Origin: Jaapia argillacea MUCL 33604
Lineage: Eukaryota; Basidiomycota; Agaricomycetes; Jaapiales; Jaapiaceae
Assembly (NCBI GenBank): GCA_000697665.1
Contig: KL197717.1
Span: 665,811 to 729,810 of the forward strand
Length of the DNA stretch: 64,000 bases
Direction of reading: 5' to 3'
Position numbers and translations under genes: made by a program. This document shows positions 12,091-23,403 of the stretch, in pieces. Each line of letters begins with the position of its first letter. Position 1 is the stretch's first letter. The notes beneath the pieces were generated by a model. That model had not been told where the DNA came from, made no database searches, and saw nothing but the letters and a program-made list of their open reading frames with translations.

Positions 12091-12527
12091 TAAAAAAAAA
12101 AGGACTAGCGAGCAACGAGAAGTTTCTGATCAGTGCAAGATTTCAACCCATACGAGTAATGACGTTACGGCCGACATATAGACTCATATTCCTGCTTGTG
12201 ATACGGCCCATACATTGAGCCCCGCTACATAAAGCAACCATGTGAATCGCTGCAAGGCGACTGTGGCATGAAATATTTTATCGACCAGATACAATACGAC
12301 TAGAGGTGTATGATGGGTGACAGTCAACACGAAGTAGTCACTCGGGTACAGAAAATATGGAACAAAGTCCGATGATGCAAGTCCAAATCGTCAATCCATG
12401 AGTTGTCCGTGTCCTTGCAGAGAGGTCATAAGAAATTGAGTGACTTCGAACCAATCGACAGTCAAGCAGAAAGCGGTGAAATTTGGCTAGCCAATGAGTC
12501 CAATTCTGATCAGGCAATTGCTATCCC
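12091..12527. other. Intergenic, nothing recognised
   Basis: About 440 bp between duplication copy A and the stop codon of the NRPS-like gene. It contains an A-run near 12095 and no coding signal I can support. It probably includes the 3' UTR of the large gene. Confidence 0.4.
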
Positions 12528-15500
12528 TCAATGATGTCGCTCCATCTCGATAATGCTGGGTAGGAGTCGAGTGGATGAGGGGTTTGACTTCAAGCCCGCT
12601 AGGAGAGGGTATGCGTCGAGGGACCGAGCCGGCCAGCCCGTGTAAACGCAACCCGATTCGGCTGTTTCTCCAGAGGTGAGAAGGGTATGCTCCAGAAGCA
12701 TTGAATTGTCCTCCATCGAGGCGCCGGAGAGCAGTCGGGAACCGGTGCGAAGCGCACATCTGGAATCATGACATGAGAAGGATATGAAGGCATGAACACT
12801 GAGCACTCACGAGTTCCCTATTTTCAGGGTATGGAGGGAGAATTTTCCTCGCGAATTGATATGAGCGACGACCGAGCAATCGTCTAAAGCCACTCTGTCA
12901 CCCAACTGGACGAGATCTGGCTCCGTCATCAAGCCTACTCTACCACCAGCAAATATCGCACAATCTCTTCCCATCTTAGCGCCCATAGCGCGGAAGAGCC
13001 ACACAATATAGGCAGAGCCAGTGATGTTACCCAAGATACCACCATTTCCGAAGGCTCGATAGAGAGTGCGAGAGAGGACGAGATGTAGTTGCCAACGTTG
13101 GGAGTATGAACTCTTGTCCCAATCGTAGCTTCCCTCCTGCCGACGACCGATAAGCACCCACTTAGTCGCGAGTACCCAACCAATGGCGAGCCAAGTCTGA
13201 ATGTGAAGGGCGACGACGAAAAATGAGGCGATCAGACCATACAAAGTGAAAACCTGATACCAAGTGTTATCGAAAATGTGGAGTTGCGGGAGGTGAATGC
13301 GGATTTCGTTCAGGATCTGGGTGCAGAAAACGGCGGGTATCGACCAGTACCCGGCTGATCCACCGGCGACGAGGAGGTTGATGAAGATGATCAAAGGAAG
13401 AGGAAGGACATAATAGGAAGCATCATGCTCGTAAAATGCCTTTCCGAAGGGGCTCATCGTGCTTCCGCCCACATCTTTGTGAGGCTTCGTGAAACACACC
13501 GCCTGTCCATGCTCAACTCCCATCCAAACCGAACCATCTCCATAAGAGCCATTACGGACACCCATGGCTCCGGAACCCATCACAGTACGCCGACCAACTC
13601 GAGTCCCAGGTAGCAATACAACGCGATCGGCAATCATCGCACCATCGGCGATGGTCACTCTCGCAGACCCAGTCGCGTCGGTGGTGAATATTTCGGAGCG
13701 GGATCCAAAGACAACGTCGTCCCCAATCTCGAGGAGCTCAGGATCGGGGCAGTAGACACCAGACCCTGGCCAATAAACCCGTTTCCCCACTTTGGCGCCC
13801 ATTGCTCGCATGACCACCGATACCATCTCGTAATGACTTCCCAGAATATCAAACGTACGACACAGAGCCTGTTGTGAAAGTAGGTTTTCGCTGATATGGC
13901 GCCGAAGGAGTGACCACTGGCTCGCATCAAACATCGACCCCTCAGTGTTCAACCCCATCAGCCGCTTGACGATGATACCGAGCAAGGTTTGGATGAGAGG
14001 AGGGATGATGATCCTAATGATGCGCGCAAGCGAATGCCACATAATCCGTTGGGGGGAAGCGAACCACTTGATGACGGTTTCCAAGGAATTCAGACCGGCG
14101 TTGTTCATCGTCTGTGTCAACAGCGCGAAAAGTGCGGCGAACCATGGAATGTAGGAGATGAAGGTGACCACGAAAATGATGGGCATAGCGACGAAGATTT
14201 GGAGAGCCCAATGAGGTTTGACAAAGTTGGTTCGGTTATAGCCAGCATGATTCTTGGGGACGGGCTCGTCATAGGACGAAGCGTGAGGACCGTATACAGC
14301 GCCATCAGGGATGACAGCACCAGGAGAGATCTGAGTGTAGGTGTTCAAAACCGCTCCCTTCCCAACGACGATCCTATCCAACCGGAAGTACCCATCTCGC
14401 TCAACACAAAAACCTCTCAAAAGAGCCCTATCGATCCTTGCACCATCGTGGATCGTCAACAAGTCATACTCACCCAACTTGGCCATCTTGTCAATCTTGA
14501 CATCCCTCCCAATTTTCGCGCCCAATAATCGGTAATAGGTCAACTCTAACCATGGATGCATCGCAAAGATACCACGGCCTGCAACCCGGATGAACTGATT
14601 AGTGATCCACCACCGAAGATGATAGTTGCTCCAAAATCTGTAGACGCCGGGTTTGTATCTCCCAATGACGATCCACTTGACCGCAATCGCCGCGAGAGGG
14701 AACAAGACTCGAGCAATCAACCTAGCAGCGATGATAGCCGTCATTAACGACCCAATCCTCTCCCAATAAGTCCCGTTGATGAAACGAGACATGGCTGCGA
14801 GGATGAAAACGATGGCCGTCCAGGTCATGGCTGCCTTGAGGGGATAGAAGAATATGACCGGAATGGCCTGGACGAGCAAAGGTATAGGATGAGTCTGCCT
14901 CCTTCCTTTATCCTCTCTTTCGAAGGTGAAGGCGAGAGTCTCCGAGTCCAAAGCGTCGCTACTCCAATTCGGACTCCCAATGAACTTTTCCGATCCAAGA
15001 GCCGTCGCAGTCGCAACAGCAGTCTTCGACATGGCATCCTGCATCTCAGCATCAACAAGAGTCGCGATGCCATTGATGGTGCTATAATTGAAAATCGAGG
15101 AAACCTTCAAACTAGCGCCCGTCTCCTTTCGAATGAAATGGGCGAGTCGACCGAGGAGTAACGAGTTCCCTCCAATGAGGAAGAAATCCGAATCGCCAGT
15201 GATCTCTCCAGGGTCGCGTTCCAACAACCTCGCAACTATATCCCTGACCATCAAAGCACGACTGGACATGATCGAAAATTGACGGTGCTTGATCTGCCTA
15301 TCCATCAATTCCCAATCCACCTGCCCATCAACGGTCCTCGAAAACACATCCTGAACGACGTGGATGGGGTTAGGCACGCAATAACCATGCAAAACCCGCA
15401 ACAATCGGTCGGTGATGATATTGGCGTCCAATCCAATTTCGGGGAGGACACCAACGAGAGCCTCGAGTGATCCATCTCTCTTCATCCTAACGGCAACCTC

Positions 15501-17570
15501 TTGAACACCCGAAATCTGCTCCAACATCCTTCCCACTCGAGGTACGTCCAGCGATACCCCAGTACACGATATCGGGTCAGAATGCCTCGCATGTCTCCTG
15601 GGGGCCTGAGCTTCGAAGTGCCTCGAGTAAACAGGCAAATCATCCGAAACGGTTCCCAGACCTAACCTCGTCGCCAACTTGATTCTCAAAGGTTTCCCAG
15701 CCGCGTTCTTAGGCAAGTCTTCCATATAAACGATCAAGAAGGGCCATTTCGAAGGGTGGAGAGCATCTCTCAACAATTCCTGCAACTCCGCGATGCCGAT
15801 ACGAGGTCGTGTATGGGCGGGGACGACGACCAAGCCGATGGTTTCCTGCAAGACGTCATGGTCGACGGAGAAAGCCAACACAGCCACCAAACGATCTTGA
15901 GCGACCTGAAGGACGGCTTCTTCAATCTCGAAAGGGGATATAACTTCACCCCCTTTATTGATGATCTCTTTTGAGCGACCAGTGATGTAGAGGTATCCAT
16001 CCTCATCCATATACCCAAGATCACCCGAGTCGAACCAACCCTGGCTCGAGAATGCCGACGTATCGAGGGGCACACGAGGATCAGGGGAGATTTCGTATCC
16101 TTCAAACGTCGGTAACCCTCGAATGCAAACAGCCCCCACCTCTCTCATCTTACATTCCAACTCCGTATTGCCAGGTTGTCGGATACTCAAATGAGGTCCA
16201 CAAGCGATACCGGAGCAACCGGGGCGATCGAGGGCGTAAGAAGTCGGGGGGGATGCTATAGGCATACATTCCGTCATTCCGTAGGATGGTAGGATGGTAG
16301 CGCCGAATGTGGAGCGGAGAGATGTAGCGAGGGTCGGGAGGAGACCTCCCGCTGCGTTTGCGATCATGCGTAGTTTGATGGAGGATTTTGGGAATGGGGA
16401 CGGTGCGGAGGAGAGGATGGCATGATGCATTGTTGGTGCGGCATAATACCTGCGATGTGATCGGAAACCGTTGGTGGAGAGCGAACGATAATGAGGGAAT
16501 AGATATAAAAGTGATTAGGAGGGACCAATCTTCCGACAAGAGGGAAAAGGAAACTAACCATGTTGCACCGCGCTCGATGATGATAGGCCAGAAGGCCTGA
16601 GCATCAAATCCCGTGCACATGATTGCACTCCCACCCGAGAACATGGGTGCCAACAAGTTACGGACGATACCGCCGACATGGAACAAAGGCATCATGTTCA
16701 CTTGAAAGGAATGAATGAGTACGGTGGTCACATAGCCAACAGAGCAAGGAAAAGACATACTGTTGACATCTTCTTGGCGGAGATCCCATGATTTAATGAC
16801 ACAGCATGTCCCAACAATCAAGGATCGCAGAGAATATGGGACTACCTGTGTATGTATGCGTGGTCAAGTCCATCGGTACAGAACTGAAAACCCGAGCGGC
16901 TTACCTTCTTCTTTCCACTCGTTCCTGAGGTATGCAAAACCAAGCTCTGATCATTCAAGCTATGTAATTTAGAGGGGTAACGTCGTCTTTTCCTTGGAAG
17001 GACACCCAAAGTCCGTTCATCGTCATTTTCCTCCATGACGTCCATATCAAACAAACCAACAGGACCGTTCGTCCTCCCGTGTACAAGAATAATCTCACAG
17101 TTCAAACGCCTCCTCAGCTCCCGCAACTCCAAGCGGTCAGCCGCATCCGACGTAGTGATGACCGCCTTTGCCCGTAAGTTCCTAGCATCTTCGAACAGCT
17201 CCGTCGGTGTACACGAGGAGTTGACAGGAGCGCACGTGTGGTACGCTGCTACCGCCAGCAAAGCCAGAGCGTTCTCGGGGCCAGTGGGCAAGACGACCAT
17301 GACCCTGTCATTAGGACCCAGCGGCGTGCCATGCAAGGTCGATGTTGGCAGGCAGAAATTAGAGATGAAATGGTGTAGAGTGTTATGGGATAGAGGGGGT
17401 TGTGAAGGCTCAGGGGACCAGAGAGCGGGGCTGTCTGTGGAACAAAGACAGTCGAGTAGGGTGTTGTATCGACCAGACTGGAACAGGTGGTCTGCTAGGT
17501 GGTCGCCCAGGGAAGAGCCATGCGGAGGGGCAGGCAGGGTGTGCAGAAAGCAAAGGGGAGTGTTCATCAT
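12528..17570 (-). CDS. NRPS-like enzyme: adenylation, carrier, then membrane/left-handed beta-helix modules
   Basis: Very large protein (about 1,590 residues) that activates a carboxylic or amino acid as adenylate and loads it on a carrier domain. Adenylation motifs: LVLHTSGTSGKKK (A3), MMPLFHVGGIVRN (A4), ATILPSYGMTECMPIA (A5), GWFDSGDLGYMDEDGYLYIT (A7), GRSKEIINKGGEVISPFEIE (A8) and PKNAAGKPLRIKL (A10 lysine). The carrier serine is in DSDFFLIGGNSLLL. Then follow several membrane helices and hexapeptide-type segments (GAKIGRDVKIDKMAKLGEYD; later GAKVGKRVYWPGSGVYC and GAKMGRDCAIFAGGRVGL). This order resembles bacterial Pls/PosA-type NRPS-like enzymes. Three introns interrupt the adenylation domain. 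A final intron (GTGAGT...TTCCAG) adds a last exon with SMLLEHTLLTSGETAESG, ending at 12528. There is no condensation or thioesterase domain. Product unknown. Confidence 0.85.
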
Positions 17571-19003
17571 GACCGTGAAAGTCGAGTCGTAAAAGAAAGG
17601 AGTTCCCTTCCTTGTGGAAACGAAAGGAGTGATAGGGGATATAACCTTGACAAAAGAATGGGGTAGCGACAGGAAGCGCTTGGATGCGGGGAAGCAGAAT
17701 TGTGCTGTTCGCCACCTGGAATGTTTTCAACCGGTTTTCATTCTCCGTAACATTATCCACTTCGGGCCAGCCAACATCCCAATACTTGTCAATCATTTCG
17801 AGGCCTAGAAACGTCATCTTTGCACGTTCACGCAGGCCAAAACACACCGCATTGTGATTCGAATACCCACTTGGCTCTTCGGGTCTGTTGTTCGCAGCCA
17901 GAAGCATCCATCAAGCCTGGAAGGCTCACTTTTGTGGCATGGATTGTATACGTCCTAAACGCCAACGCAATGAAACGTGCCCTAAAAAGACAAGAACCTG
18001 GCAACGGGGAGATGTATGTTCCACTTCGAGGCTTCATTTAGGCTGTGTTATTGCAGATCCCGTCGGATAAAATGCAAAAGCTGTCAAAGGGAAGCAAAGC
18101 GGTCCTTGGCGCACAGCCACATCCTTTTGACTTATGCGCGTCTCTACGTAAGCTCTTTCATATTTTAGCACACCGCGAAGCGTTCCCTGCCGCATCGTGT
18201 TCACGAAGGGCACCATGCTCCGACCCAGCGAACACCGTTCCGAGGCGGTGAGAGGGATGATTACGAATATGTGGACTTCGAGCGTGAATGTCCGTTGGAT
18301 AGGAGCATGGAAGGGTACTAAGTACGTACAGATGTTGGAGGATGATGGGTATTCAAAGGTGGAGTCGAAGACATCGCCGAGCAGCAAGTCTTCGCTGGGT
18401 ATGTAGGCGCATGGAAGGGCACTAAGTACGTCCATATGATGGAGGATTATGGGTATTCAATATTCAAGGCATAGACGGTGGAATCGAAGATGTCGACTCT
18501 CATTATCGTCAGTAGCCTCCAAATCGCTAGTCTTGCACTCAACTCGAATAATCCCTACATTGCAATTGCTGAAACACATCGACAAAAGACTAAACGACAG
18601 CAACAACGGAGAGGGGGAAAAAAACAGAAAAATCCAGCCAAAACTCAACACAATCATAAAACCGTCGTCAATGAAACTACTGTAACTAGCAATGATAGGG
18701 GGTCGTGAATGGGTAATGCAATCGTGAACACAGTATGGATATAAGAAAGAGATGCAAGTTGTGAAAAGAAAAAAGGAAAGACAATAGGATTGGATGCGAT
18801 GCGACGATCGAGGAATCTTGAATTGCAGGGATTATTCAATGAAAAGATTCGAGTAGAGTGGGCACTCCTTGGAATATGCAATAGGTGCGCGGTGAAGACG
18901 AGGAGGAGCGGGGGAAGGGGGCAATCGTATGAAGAGAGATAGTAATGTGCTGATCAAGTGATGAAGGAACGGGAGGAAAAGGTGAATGCAAACAGGTCCA
19001 AAT
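17571..19003. other. Intergenic region with a local tandem duplication
   Basis: It lies upstream of the NRPS-like gene and downstream of the rrm4-like gene stop. Open frames are short and without recognisable domains. The only clear structure is the pair of repeats at 18301-18499. The stretch 18600-19000 is probably 3' UTR of the rrm4-like gene. Confidence 0.4.
18301..18499. repeat. Two imperfect tandem units of about 80-90 bp
   Basis: Unit 1 (18301-18379) and unit 2 (18408-18499) share GCATGGAAGGGyACTAAGTA, then TGGAGGATkATGGGTATTCA and a GTGGArTCGAAGA block. Unit 2 has about 15 extra bases (ATATTCAAGGCATAG). The origin is unknown; no protein family is recognisable in either strand. Confidence 0.75.
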
Positions 19004-21911
19004 CTATTTACCAACAGGTTGTAATAACTGCGCCTTTTCCTTCAGCACCCCTGGATAGCTATTCATGAGATGTGCAAGCGATCGCAAATCTTCTTGATCA
19101 AGGAGTGCAATCGTAAGCTTGGGAGCACCCTTGACGCCGAAAGACTTGATAACTCGGAACCTGACAAACCATGGTTCAGTAAAACGATCCAACAACGACA
19201 ACGATACAAAGGGTCCGACTCACAGTTTATCTCCGAGAGTCTGTTTCTGCTGTTGAATAGGCTTGTCTAACAACGAGTTGATGAACTCGTCAGTGGCCTT
19301 TGACACAAGAGGGTCAGCCTTGGCCAAAGGTAAGCCAGTAGCAGAAGGCGAGTTCGCAAGCCTAATAATCTCCGCTGCAGGCAACCGCGCAAGCGACGCG
19401 ATAGTATACGTCCCAGGCGACGCCACCGAACCAGACGAAGGAGTAACAGGCGCAGGCGAAGCAGCAGTCGAAGGTCCTCGTGACGATAAATCCGGCGTTC
19501 GTGGACTCTCCACAAGAGTCGTAGACGTCGACACCTTCCTAGCAATAGGCGTAACAGGAACCGGAATAGGCGAAGCTTCAGGTTCATCTTCATCCCCATC
19601 ATCACTCTCCAACACCAACTTCGCATCAGCTACTTTCGCCCTCAAAACTTCCACATTAAACAAACACATCGCCCTCTCCCTCTTTGGCAGACTCATCAAC
19701 AAATCGGTCAAGTCTTTTTGTCGTGAAGACTCCAGTTTGCTGACCGCTAACAACATACGTTCTTTCTCCGATGTGGGTTGTGCGACTGAGCCTGATGGGG
19801 AGGAGGTACGAGGAGGTGTAGAGAGGGATGCAGAGACTGATATTGGGGTAGAAGGGTGCTCTGGAGCCGATGCCGTTGCGTTGAAAGTATTGGGATCCAG
19901 TAAACCATTGGAATCCTGCGAAGCAACAGGCGAAGGAGACTTTTCCGGCGTCTCCCCTCTTCTCTTGACGCGCAACGCAATTTGCGCCGATCGGACTTGA
20001 TCTGATAACTTGTGAGGGTCTTGGATACCAGTGACGACATCGCTGAGGGAGAGTCCAACAATGGACTCTACGAGCGAATCGACCTCGTCAGAGGGAACGC
20101 TATCCATAGCTTTGATTCGCCGACTGAGTTCGCCTGTGAGAACTTCTTTCCGAACGACTGGAGACAGAGCTGCCAACTCGTCGTAACGCATTGGCAAGTT
20201 CAATGTGCCGGCAAGCGCAGCCTAACCCCAGAAAAACACATCAGCCGGGACCCCACACAAGGAGAAAAGACCCACATTATAATAACTCCCACTGCCCCTC
20301 CTCAACCTCTGTTGTTCTCCAAGCGGACTCCCAGGTCCTGAACCTAAAAGACTTCCACTCCCACCCAACCTAGGACTAGTCCAGCCACCACCAAGATAAC
20401 TATCCCCAGCTTCACTAGCAGTCGGACTAGTAGCCCCACTCGCACTTCTCGGATGACCGTTTTGACCACCGAAACGTTGAGCTAGTTTTTCTTGACGGAG
20501 TTGTTTGGGTTCGTGAAGACGGACTACGATGGGTTTGGAACCGATGACTACACCGTTCATTGCGTGGAGGGCGGCGGCGGCTGGGCAGGCAGGGTTATGG
20601 GTGTGAGTGTGAGTTTGGGGAAAGAAGGAGTGAGATTCGGATTGCGATTGGAGGTGGAAGGGGAGGCAAGTACCTTGGTCGGGCTGTTGGTAGGATACGA
20701 ATCCGAATCCACGAGAATCGCCGCTTTCGTTACGCATCACTCGGGCACTACTGATCGTGAGCTCCAGCCGATTGGTATCGAACATCTTACATACCTGACA
20801 ATTTGTCCAAACTGTGAAAAACGGACGGAGTGAAACGAGATTCAAACCGAGTAAAGGAGAACGGAACGCACGTGGCGGAAATGGGAGAACAAGGCATTAG
20901 AATCTATATCTGCATCGAGGTTCTGAAAGCGGAGTTCAGCATCAGATCGTGTGGCAATAATAAAAGGTATACCTTGATGAACAAATTGCAAGGATCGATG
21001 AGCCCGCTATGGCTTCCTTGAGATAACTGTACTTGTTGACCAGGTCCGTGTATGAATGGTACAACAGGTGGTCGAGACGGGTATGAAGGTCGAGGAGGGG
21101 AATACTGCGACTGCATTAGAAACAGCACGTCAACCAAACCGGAACCGGGGATAGTGATGGCACAACAGGGATGACGAGAGGAAACAACAAACGTACCTGA
21201 GTGGGAGAGTAAGGGTATACAGCACCACTAGGCACAAAAGCCGGTGCACTTGGACTAAACTCTGAAGCGTTGGACCCAGCCCTTCGTTGCTGGTACATCT
21301 GGACAACGATATTATATCCCTCGACATCGGCGCAATGCATAGCTTCTTCTGCAACCCTGGCATCTTCCTCTCTCCAAAACTCTACAATACCCGTATCCTT
21401 CCCAAAACTGGTTGAAGTACGGACGGAGGCGAGGGCGCCGAATGGGCGGAAAAGGTCGTATAGTTGTGAATCGATGTAGCCAGGAGGGAGTTGTTTGATT
21501 AAACGTGGGCAGGCGCTGGGTGGGGGTAGAGGCGTGGGTGGATTCGTGGGTGGGTATGGAGATACGATCAGTAGGACTGGGGGTGTAACTCCGAGGAGTG
21601 GGCGTGACTGAAGAGTAGCCAAGGCCTTTTCGGCTGCAAAAGAACTCTCTTAGTTTTTCTGCAGCCACTCTCGTAAGGTGTGCCGGCTGTCAACACGTAC
21701 CCTTGTCTAGAAACTTGAATTCGATGGTCCCGGACAAAGCCACGTTTGATCCATCGCGAGGGATGTTAAGTCTGAAGGGCGCGCAGGATTGGAGGGAGCC
21801 AGCGAGGACTTCGTCTGAGATGTAAGGGGGAAGCCCTGTGACATACAACAGGGGCTCGTGCAAGTAGGGATGAGCGGCGAGTTCAGGATGAGGGGCGTAA
21901 TCGGCGGCCAT
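19004..21911 (-). CDS. rrm4: Rrm4-like RNA-binding protein: three RRMs plus C-terminal MLLE-like domain
   Basis: RNA-binding adaptor. Ustilago Rrm4, the best-known member, carries mRNAs on moving endosomes along microtubules. The start at 21911 gives MAADYAPHPELAAHPYLHEP, then RRM1 (LLYVTGLPPYISDEVLAGSL; SGTIEFKFLDK). RRM2 starts PRLIKQLPPGYIDSQLYDLF and ends near EEAMHCADVEGYNIVVQMY. The segment SEFSPSAPAFVPSGAVYPYS matches the PAM2-like or linker Ser/Pro/Phe stretch of this family. RRM3 begins GLIDPCNLFIK, crosses introns, and continues SARVMRNESGDSRGFGFVSY and KPIVVRLHEPKQLRQEKLAQ. A long Ser/Pro/Thr-rich linker follows. The C-terminus, QQQKQTLGDKLFRVIKSFGV then LTIALLDQEDLRSLAHLMNS, looks like an MLLE fold that binds PAM2 partners. 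The stop is at 19004. The ortholog call rests on domain order and remembered similarity. Confidence 0.82.
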
Positions 21912-22684
21912 CGTTGGTGGTCGTAGGCAGAGAGAAAGAGGGAGAGATGTCTAGATATTTTCCGGTAGTAATTTTGCCTGGGCGATGGGGGCTTGAAACA
22001 CGCCTGCGAGGGTGAGGACAAGAGGACAAGACAGACCTCACGGAACGCGACAGGCAACGACTTGGACCTCCAGAAAAAAGTGCAATCACAGTGGCTGCAC
22101 CCTTACATAACAAAACATGAGGCTGCGGGAATTGCCGCCCTTTGTTCTTGCCTCTTTCTTCCCACCATACTGTCCACACACCGGTTCCGTCCTCAATTGA
22201 CCTCTAGTGCTTGAACCTCCTTCAATATGCAGTCCCCCTGCAAGTGAACACTTTCTCTTACTTTTTGTCGTTCCTTTGTATCACGGTAACAATTTCGGCG
22301 GAATTCCCATCACCGCGGTTGCCAGTGTATGGAACGGTGACTTGCTATGTGCTCGGATGACCGCAATCTACCCAAGCTGCTCTATTGTTCGCTTTCGCGC
22401 TGTCCTGATGGTCTCTGCTTTGATGTCCCCCCTCTGCACCCTGTCGCTTGCACACCCTGGCTCCTGCTCTACCGCGCCTTTGGTCTCCTCCCAAATGAAG
22501 CGCAGACGCGCAGCCACCCAGCTATGACGCCTTTGGCCGCGTGATCGCCTCGAATGCCTGGAGCTCACAAAGTTTCCTACTCGTCATCGATGCAGGACCT
22601 CCGCAGCCTACATAAAACGGGCCGCGGACCTGCTTAGTGGGGCCATCGCCTACAACCTCCTAGTCTGTCAGACTCGACCATACA
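21912..22684. other. Intergenic region between divergent genes
   Basis: About 770 bp that should hold promoters for the rrm4-like gene and the small gene at 22685. Only short open frames; no repeats seen. CATAAAAC at about 22610 is a weak TATA-like site about 75 bp upstream of the small gene's ATG. Confidence 0.35.
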
Positions 22685-23143
22685 ATGGCATCAAATGTAA
22701 CCGACAAGATCAAGTACGCATGTTGGTTCATACATGTCCACGAAAGCTGACCATGCTTTTCGGAATTGAGGTCTCTCTTTGGTGTCGCTCACGGCTTGGG
22801 CGACATAGTCCGTGGAAGCTTTATGAACACTCTTGACAAGACTTTCCAATCTTCTTCCTCAGAGGCCCACGGCCCACATGAGGATATTATCCAAAAAGGG
22901 GTTCAAGAGTTTCGGGATGGCTACAATAAATTATGGGGAAGTAGGCAGGAAGTGGAGGGTCCTACAGAGCCGTCTGCGCAAAGTGCGCGTCAAACATCGT
23001 CATTTCCACCGGCTGGGTGGGAATCTCAAACGAGAGACGGGACTGGCGAGGGAGTTCAGAGAGTGAGTGGGAGACGTGGAGAGGAAAGCTTTGGCGGAGA
23101 TGTGAAGGCGAGAGGCAGAGACGGAGGAACTGACGACACGTGA
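22685..23143 (+). CDS. Small hypothetical protein, VAHGLGDxVRG motif
   Basis: The ATG at 22685 opens MASNVTDKIK. An intron (GTACGC... to TTGAG, about 22713-22768) joins it in frame to SLFGVAHGLGDIVRGSFMNT. The remainder is hydrophilic, Ser/Gly/Arg-rich, ending GRDGGTDDT at 23143 (about 134 residues). The K-x-x-F-x-V-x-H-G-x-G-[DE]-x-[IV]-R-G pattern occurs in small fungal proteins of unknown function that I recall only loosely, and some resemble CsbD-like stress proteins. No signal peptide or membrane helix. Function unknown. Confidence 0.65.
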
Positions 23144-23403
23144 TTGTCATGGTGTTTGGCGTGGTTCGAAGAGTTTTTGGAGATCTATGCAATGAAGGGT
23201 TCGGCCCTTCAGAGTATTTTCATGATCACACAACAGATAGTCTTTACTTTCCCTGAAACAATGACGTCGCGACAGTGCTTCTCAAATAACATGAACAAAT
23301 GTCCATTTGAGCATCGTTACAACTCAGCCGTTTTCTCCCTCCCAATATTTCCTTCAGCCTCGTGGAGCACGAAAGTTCTGAACCTGTGCATGAATAGCAT
23401 GTC

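Noticed and set aside
13989-14528. Plus-strand open frame of 179 codons inside the NRPS-like gene
   Set aside because: It overlaps a long minus-strand exon with clear domain motifs; the plus frame has no family features and is a shadow.
17840-17900. Possible tRNA B-box (GATTCGAATACC)
   Set aside because: No matching A-box or acceptor-stem pairing at the right distances.
19263-20000. Plus-strand open frame of 245 codons opposite the rrm4-like linker
   Set aside because: The minus strand encodes the linker and C-terminal domain of Rrm4; Ser/Pro/Thr-rich codons commonly open an antisense frame.
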